Positions 12,953-18,002 of a stretch of DNA of 18,002 nt are shown here, piece by piece. The first letter of the stretch is position 1, and every line of letters begins with the position of its first letter. Origin of the DNA: JBOGJG01 sp050747825 (GTDB taxonomy: Bacteria; Acidobacteriota; UBA6911; RPQK01; JBOGJG01); the NCBI GenBank assembly GCA_050747825.1, contig JBOGJG010000011.1:1-18002 (forward strand). The letters run 5' to 3'. The position numbers and the translations under genes were made by a program. The notes beneath the pieces are model-generated. The model was not told the DNA's origin and ran no database searches. It saw only the letters and a program-made list of their open reading frames with translations.

Positions 12953-14645
12953 AGGCCAGATCGCCGAATTCATCCAGCAGATCGTACTTGTCGAGCCATG
13001 TTGTGTAGAGGATGCCAATAGCCCCTGGCGTATCATCCAGGGCCTCCAGCCACCCTTTGACGTTTTCCAGATCATCGGCGTCATAGTAGGCGCCCGCTAC
13101 CGTCTGATGGCCCAGACTGGAGAAGTGAGCCAGGCTGGGCACCCGCCTGTTGAAGTACCAGCAGATGATTCGCAAATCTTTGGGTATGTAGTTCCAGGAC
13201 CCGGCGTAATTACCCTGGGCCAGGTAGTAGTACTCCCGTTCCGGGTTGGCATTGTGATTGGGGTCCAGCATGTCCGACCACACAAAGATCTCAGCCTCCG
13301 GGTTGACCTGCTTGATCATCTCGTATTGACGCGTGATGCTGTCCCCCAGGATCTGGGCCAGACTCAGGCCGCGGCTCTTGCAGGCCACGCAGGAGCCGCC
13401 CGTGCGCACCTCATCCATGTTCAGCATGTACTTCGCCGGGGCCAGATGCTGGTGCACGAGCTTCACCTGAGTTTCCCAGACCTCATAAAGCTTCGGCTCA
13501 GACATGCAGATGGGAGTCTGGCCGTTGTAGATGTTGGTGCCGTGATAATAGCCCACGCGCAGCCGCTCTCCTTCCTTAATTCGGCTTCCAGGCAGGATCT
13601 GAATCGAGGGGCCCTCGTGATCGTAGCGGAAGTTCAGATCGGGGTCAGCGATTGGAGCATAATCACGCCCCTCTTCGTAAAGGACATCGCTCTGATCGCT
13701 CTTCACGCTGACGGGCGTGCCAGGCCGGCGCAGGAGATTGACCAGGCCGACTTCCTCGAGTTCGAGATCGTCCACCCAGAGCCGGCCGCTGATTCCCCCG
13801 CGCACTCTGGGAATGATCTTTACCGACTCGTATTCCCAGGAGTTAAATCCCACGGCAACCTGACTCCACTCGTCGTCTGACGAAAGCCGCGGATTTTGAT
13901 ATTGAAGGCGGCGCTCCTCCTCGCCTCCCAGCACCTCGAGCACAAAGTTTCCGGAGCCGAACGGGTCGGAAGCTCCCAGATTTTCGGTTTTGACCCGGCA
14001 GGTCAGGCGGTACTGCCGGAAGGGATGAACTTGGACTGTCTGGCTGAACTGGGCATGGCCCCTTTCAATTCTCTCCAGGTTTTCAAAGCGCACGGATCGG
14101 GTTCCCTGATGCGCCACCTTCTCGTCCAGAACGATGGAGGATGTGGACTCTGCGGGCACTTCAAATCCAGGCGGCTGGGTTTGGCCGGCCTGCTCGAAGC
14201 TGCTGTTGGCGATGGAGACGGCCGGCTCAGGCTTGAGTGTCGCCCGGCCGTCCCGGACCTCAAACAGGGCTTCTTTCACCTCCAGCCCGGCCGCCAGGTT
14301 CTTATCGTGCGCCAGGACCGCTCCGCCGTAGCCGGATGACATGAAGGAGGGGATGATTTCCAGATCTCGCTCCTCACAAAGGGCGCGTACTTTCTTCAGC
14401 CGATCAAAATACTCGGGCGGCTTCAGGTCCAGTGAATCCAGTCCGGCGGAGAGCGCAATTCCAGTCAGCCCGTGCTTGGCCGCCACATCGGCGATAGCCC
14501 GAATTCTCTCGATATCAGAATCCTCTCGCAGATTCGAGCGCACCCTCACCCAACGGTTCGGATACACTTTAGCCGCCGCCACCGCGGCAGCAATTCCCAT
14601 AACTGCCACGGCAAAGAGCGCCGCCAAGCAAAAAAATCGTCTCAT
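12906..14645 (-). CDS. Exported TIM-barrel glycoside-hydrolase-like protein split by a jelly-roll-like insert
   Basis: The 579-aa protein has a signal peptide (1-25, cleavage near AAA-KV). Residues 30-115 look like the first strands and helices of a TIM barrel (RIRAIADVAAKHGLTGIALS, LEIIPSFMSSGYG). Residues 142-298 look like a carbohydrate-binding jelly roll (SIANSSFEQ, FSQTVQVHPFRQYRLTCRVK, GRLWVDDLELEEV). The barrel resumes from about 375 to 560. LNMDEV (408-413) puts an Asp411-Glu412 pair after a barrel strand, reminiscent of the catalytic D-E of GH20, followed by a CxxC (C419, C422) and IFVWSDMLDPNHN (453-465). I cannot assign a family or substrate; a relation to GH20 is a guess. The start has a strong Shine-Dalgarno site, unlike most neighbours. 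Its last 15 codons overlap the serine hydrolase gene and look unconserved (polar STERTNPGSTG). Confidence 0.85.
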   Translation of the reverse strand: MRRFFCLAALFAVAVMGIAAAVAAAKVYPNRWVRVRSNLREDSDIERIRAIADVAAKHGLTGIALSAGLDSLDLKPPEYFDRLKKVRALCEERDLEIIPSFMSSGYGGAVLAHDKNLAAGLEVKEALFEVRDGRATLKPEPAVSIANSSFEQAGQTQPPGFEVPAESTSSIVLDEKVAHQGTRSVRFENLERIERGHAQFSQTVQVHPFRQYRLTCRVKTENLGASDPFGSGNFVLEVLGGEEERRLQYQNPRLSSDDEWSQVAVGFNSWEYESVKIIPRVRGGISGRLWVDDLELEEVGLVNLLRRPGTPVSVKSDQSDVLYEEGRDYAPIADPDLNFRYDHEGPSIQILPGSRIKEGERLRVGYYHGTNIYNGQTPICMSEPKLYEVWETQVKLVHQHLAPAKYMLNMDEVRTGGSCVACKSRGLSLAQILGDSITRQYEMIKQVNPEAEIFVWSDMLDPNHNANPEREYYYLAQGNYAGSWNYIPKDLRIICWYFNRRVPSLAHFSSLGHQTVAGAYYDADDLENVKGWLEALDDTPGAIGILYTTWLDKYDLLDEFGDLASTERTNPGSTGRPAN

Positions 14646-14650
14646 TTAAA

Positions 14651-14657
14651 CCTCCCT
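14651..14657 (-). promoter_or_regulatory. Strong Shine-Dalgarno site before the split TIM-barrel gene
   Basis: AGGGAGG on the minus strand lies five bases before the ATG ending at 14645. It fixes that start and is the only clear canonical ribosome binding site in the window. Confidence 0.75.
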
Positions 14658-14667
14658 CAGCATTGAA

Positions 14668-14687
14668 ATCTGTGTGAAATCCGTGGC
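14668..14687. repeat. ATCTGTGT spacer-repeat unit, copy 2
   Basis: ATCTGTGTGAAATCCGTGGC lies in the 57-base gap between the DUF5107-TPR stop and the TIM-barrel start. It resembles the unit at 9766-9784. Confidence 0.5.
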
Positions 14688-14702
14688 GCCAAAGAACCAG
14701 GC

Positions 14703-17700
14703 CTACGGGTGGGCGCGGGCGACATCGAGTTGCGCCTCACGGATGGCCAGGCGCTGCGCCCGGGGATTCAGCTCAAGCGCTTTAGCCAACTCCTGATTGG
14801 CTTCCCCCTCCCGACCTCTCTCCTGCAGCACCAGCGAAAGCAGATAATGCCCGATAACCTGCTTCCGGCCTCGGTATTCGAAACTACCGGAAATATACTT
14901 CCGGCCCATTGCCTCGACTTCCTCCAGAAGCTGCCGGTAAGCCTGCTGGTTACCCAGGGCTTTCTGCGCCAGCGCCCGAAAATACGTCCCGATGTGCGCG
15001 TTCTTGTACTTCTCATCAAGGATGGGCTGCAAATGCTCCCGTGCTTCATCTGGGTTTCCCATTGCCTGGTAGACCTGAGCCAGCTTCCAATTCACGTGGG
15101 CGCGAAAATCGGGGGTGCGCGCCGCCACTTCCAGGTTTTTGGGATACTCTCCCGCCTGCCGGTAGTAGTTCAGGGCGTTCCCGTAATCCTGCTTGTGCGC
15201 TGCCAGATCACCCAGAGCCTGATTGACCTGCACCCAGGCCAGGTGGATGTCGTACTTGCCCTCCCAGGTGTGAAAGTGAGTGTTCTTGAGGGCCTGATAA
15301 GCCTTCTTTAAATTTTGCTCGCCTCCCACTTCCAGACGAAGGTCGGCCAGGCGCGCGACGAGGTCGCCCCGGGACTCCATGGCTGAGTTGTGGGCCAGCA
15401 GGAAATCCAGCCTTTGCTCTGACGGGATCTGGAGTTTTTCCGCAATCTGGTCCATCTCCAGCAGCGCCCGGGCGTCCTGCGGATCCAGTCTCAAAACCTT
15501 TTGGTAAGCGGCATAAGCGGCCCTGGGGTTGTGATTCAATTCGTTTTCCGCGTAGCCGACGTTTCTCCAGGCCAGGGAGAGGTTGTCCTGAGACTGAACG
15601 GCCCTCTTCCATTGCTCCAGCCCCGTTTCGCGCTGTCCCATGGCGTAGAGCAGGTTACCCAGGAAGAGGCGCGCATGAGCGTCCTCGGGGTTTCGGGCGA
15701 GGGCTGCTTCCAGGGCGGCTATTTCTTCCAGTCGATGGGGGTTGACGTAGCGGGCGGTTCCGGCGGCGCCGGCGGCATAGAAGGCAGCGATCCCGCTCCC
15801 TGACGGTCGCGGCCCGGAACGGGACGGCGATAGTGGCCCACCCTGAAGCTGCCGGTAATGACCGCGGAGGTAATTCACCATTGGATAGGCGGCGGGATTG
15901 GGGTCTGGGCCGGCGAAGTGCGCCAGGACGGCATCCGCCTCTTCGTAAAACCCGGTTGAGGCGTAGGCGCTGGAAAGCTCGAGGTAATTCTGGACTGCGT
16001 CGCGCAGGATCGAACGCCAGGTCTCCTTCCATGGTTCGTAAGTTTTTCCAAGGGCTTTCAAAGCGGCCAGTTTTTCATAGCCTCCCATGAAGTGCATGGG
16101 ATCCTCAACCAGGGCTTCTTCCGCCGCCGTCAGCGCCTCCTGATGCCTGCCCATCCGGCGGTAAGCAGCCGCCCTCAAGGCGGGGATATCGGCGAATTGG
16201 CTGTTTTGCGTCTCCGCCTGCTCCAGCCGAGCCAGCGCCGCCGCATACCGGCCTCTCCTCAGGTCGATTCTGGCCAGATTCAGATAGGCCGGCGAAAAAT
16301 AATCGTAGCCGTAAGTGGCCCGATAGAACTGATCGTAGGCCTCCTCAAAATGGCCCAGTCCTGAGAAAGCAAGGCCTTTTCCATAATAGATGCGCGAGTT
16401 GTCGGCGTCTCTTTTGAGCGCCCTCTCCAGATGATCGAGGGCTGCCTTCCAGCGGCCCTGATTAAGAGCTAGAAAGCCCATTTCAACGTTGACACGGGAA
16501 TTTCCAGGGTCGCGCTCCAGGGCCTCCTGAAAATAGATCATTGCATCTTCGGAACGCTCAAAGCGCGTGAGCCATTCTCCGGCATGGTAAAGCTCATCCT
16601 GGTTCAGATCTTTCGGATCTTCCGGTTCTTTGAAGCCTTCAGGCAACTCGACCTCAGCCGGGGGCTCCTGCTGCAGGTCGATCAGTAAATTACCCTCCGA
16701 GTTATAGACAGCCAGATGTAAATCGTAAACTGTCACCTTCTCTCCTGCGGGCACTTCGAGCGTGAAAGGTTCATCGGGAGAAAGGTCGGCGATGCTGTCG
16801 TCCAGAGTGGCGCCGTCCCGGGTATTCTTCAGGACAATGCGCGAGCCGGCCGCAACGCTGGTGGAATACACACCGGCAAAGGCGCGGCCATCTGTAAGGT
16901 CAGTATTCAGGGCGAAGTCCTTTGTAGCACTGTGGAATCCCCGCGTTTCGCGCACTGGGTACCAGTAATCGTGTGCGGTTTTGACTTCGTTAGGCCACAT
17001 CCAGTGGTAGTCGGGCTGGTTGTCGCTCCAGGCGCCCGCCTGCGGCTCAAAGTAAGGGCCGCCGCCTTCGCTGAGAATGTCCTCCCAGATGCGGCCCGAG
17101 GGTCCCGATCCCCAGGTCCACAGTTTCTTGCCCGGCATGATGTGATGGTCGGCTACATGGACGGTCCCGCCCTGGACCTTATGATCGTAGGTTCCAAACC
17201 AGTCCGAGTCGTTGTTAAAGGCGAAGTAACTGCTGGCATTGGGAGAGTTCGTCCACCAGGTGAGGTCCACTCCTTCGTGAACGGGCCAATTCCAGAATTG
17301 GTCTTTGCCGTGACCGGTGACCATGTCTCCGGGAAACTGGGCCTGGGCCCATTCATTGGCGTGAGTGGCGGCGGTGGCCCAAAACTGAAAAGGGTGCTTC
17401 AGGCTGGTTGGGTTGATCAGGACGTAATCACAGCGCACATAGCTGCGTCCCGGGAAAAGAGTCATGCCCACCAGCCAGCGCATGCGATAGATGGGCTCGG
17501 TTTCCCCCACCCAGACCGTGGCGCTTCCATCCGCGTGCTCGATCACACGGTAGTCCACCGGCATGAAGCCCGAGGGGCGGTGTCCGTGGGGAAAGTTCCA
17601 CTCGATCCCGCCGGAGATCCAGGCGCCGCTCATGCTGATGAGACCCGGCTTGATCGTGGGCTGCCAGTAGAGCCAGACGTAATCGTTGGTCTTGTCCAGT

Positions 17701-17996
17701 GCGCCGTGGAGTCTGCCGCCAATCTCAGGCAGGATGAGCAGCTTGACGTACTCATTTTCCAGATAGACGCCCGTGTAGGTCTTATCGACTTTGTTGTCGG
17801 TGAGAATCTCGTTCAGCGTGTGGGGGTAGATGTCGTGCTTGGGGTCGGAAAAGACCGAATGCACCTGGGGAGGTCCAATTTCCCAGGTCGGGATGGTGAC
17901 TTGCTCGACTCGGGCGGATACCTTTTCAGCCCGGACCGGCGCCGCGAAAAACGCGAACATCAGCGCCAAAAATGCCATTCGGCTGAGTCTTCTCAT
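14703..17996 (-). CDS. Exported DUF5107 domain protein with a long TPR array
   Basis: The 1097-aa product has a signal peptide (1-23, cleavage at VRA-EK). Residues about 40-440 match DUF5107: LLILPEIGGRLHGALDK (86-102), WISGGIEWNFPHGHRPSGF (126-144), WVGETEPIYRMRW (162-174), FPGRSYVRCDYVLINPTS (181-198) and ATAATHANEWAQ (207-218). The many conserved His, Glu and Trp residues suggest a sugar-binding or catalytic pocket, probably in a mutarotase-like beta-supersandwich; that fold is my inference. From about 466 to 1085 it is tetratricopeptide repeats (for example ALDHLERALKRDADNSRIYY), usually protein-binding. A Gly/Pro/Ser-rich stretch with little TPR character (718-748) divides the array. The start is six bases from the window edge, so its promoter is unseen. 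It is followed by the TIM-barrel gene on the same strand, 57 bases on, probably co-transcribed. Confidence 0.9.
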   Translation of the reverse strand: MRRLSRMAFLALMFAFFAAPVRAEKVSARVEQVTIPTWEIGPPQVHSVFSDPKHDIYPHTLNEILTDNKVDKTYTGVYLENEYVKLLILPEIGGRLHGALDKTNDYVWLYWQPTIKPGLISMSGAWISGGIEWNFPHGHRPSGFMPVDYRVIEHADGSATVWVGETEPIYRMRWLVGMTLFPGRSYVRCDYVLINPTSLKHPFQFWATAATHANEWAQAQFPGDMVTGHGKDQFWNWPVHEGVDLTWWTNSPNASSYFAFNNDSDWFGTYDHKVQGGTVHVADHHIMPGKKLWTWGSGPSGRIWEDILSEGGGPYFEPQAGAWSDNQPDYHWMWPNEVKTAHDYWYPVRETRGFHSATKDFALNTDLTDGRAFAGVYSTSVAAGSRIVLKNTRDGATLDDSIADLSPDEPFTLEVPAGEKVTVYDLHLAVYNSEGNLLIDLQQEPPAEVELPEGFKEPEDPKDLNQDELYHAGEWLTRFERSEDAMIYFQEALERDPGNSRVNVEMGFLALNQGRWKAALDHLERALKRDADNSRIYYGKGLAFSGLGHFEEAYDQFYRATYGYDYFSPAYLNLARIDLRRGRYAAALARLEQAETQNSQFADIPALRAAAYRRMGRHQEALTAAEEALVEDPMHFMGGYEKLAALKALGKTYEPWKETWRSILRDAVQNYLELSSAYASTGFYEEADAVLAHFAGPDPNPAAYPMVNYLRGHYRQLQGGPLSPSRSGPRPSGSGIAAFYAAGAAGTARYVNPHRLEEIAALEAALARNPEDAHARLFLGNLLYAMGQRETGLEQWKRAVQSQDNLSLAWRNVGYAENELNHNPRAAYAAYQKVLRLDPQDARALLEMDQIAEKLQIPSEQRLDFLLAHNSAMESRGDLVARLADLRLEVGGEQNLKKAYQALKNTHFHTWEGKYDIHLAWVQVNQALGDLAAHKQDYGNALNYYRQAGEYPKNLEVAARTPDFRAHVNWKLAQVYQAMGNPDEAREHLQPILDEKYKNAHIGTYFRALAQKALGNQQAYRQLLEEVEAMGRKYISGSFEYRGRKQVIGHYLLSLVLQERGREGEANQELAKALELNPRAQRLAIREAQLDVARAHP

Positions 17997-18002
17997 TCGG
18001 AG

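Noticed and set aside
1..18002. tRNA, rRNA or riboswitch genes
   Set aside because: I saw no cloverleaf-type sequences or known aptamer motifs on reading; a covariance-model scan was not possible.

Overview
The window looks like a GC-rich Gram-negative-type chromosome from a saprophytic, polysaccharide-using bacterium. Most genes away from the pyrimidine operon carry signal peptides and match secreted sugar-related families: a PQQ dehydrogenase, a DUF5060/glycoside-hydrolase-like protein, a PL11-type rhamnogalacturonan lyase and a DUF5107-TPR protein. This mix suggests Acidobacteriota, or less likely Planctomycetota or Verrucomicrobiota. That is inference from protein families only; no marker gene is present.

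Layout. Bases 1-125 form a long imperfect inverted repeat (MITE-like). It abuts a decayed IS3-type OrfA on the minus strand, which has an apparent one-base frameshift. A plus-strand lytic transglycosylase follows (589-1140). Bases 1154-4216 are a minus-strand operon read pyrK, pyrD, pyrF, then an unknown exported protein. It supplies the last two steps of UMP synthesis through a class 1B (NAD-linked) dihydroorotate dehydrogenase. The rest is mainly exported enzymes: a 1221-aa fusion of a PQQ glucose-dehydrogenase-type propeller with a DUF5060/TIM-barrel protein (4343-8008, +), a PL11-like lyase (8025-9740, -), a small unknown ORF (9822-10196, +), a MATE efflux pump (10193-11575, -), a secreted serine hydrolase (11681-12952, +), an exported TIM-barrel protein split by a jelly-roll-like domain (12906-14645, -), and a DUF5107-TPR protein (14703-17996, -).

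How the genes may work together. The lyase, the hydrolase-like half of the fusion, the split TIM-barrel protein and the DUF5107 protein could release sugars from plant or algal polysaccharide outside the cytoplasm. The PQQ half of the fusion could oxidise a released aldose in place. No TonB/SusCD-type transporter or regulator lies in the window, so a complete utilisation locus is not shown.

Two signals cut across the window. Six genes that lead transcription units have a -10-like hexamer only 7-10 bases before the start codon, a pattern suggesting leaderless mRNAs. Several spacers are built from short repetitive words (TCACTTY heptamers, CACAGAGGCAC inverted repeat, ATCTGTGT units). I found no tRNA, rRNA, CRISPR array or convincing rho-independent terminator, and no gene-free stretch above 300 bases.
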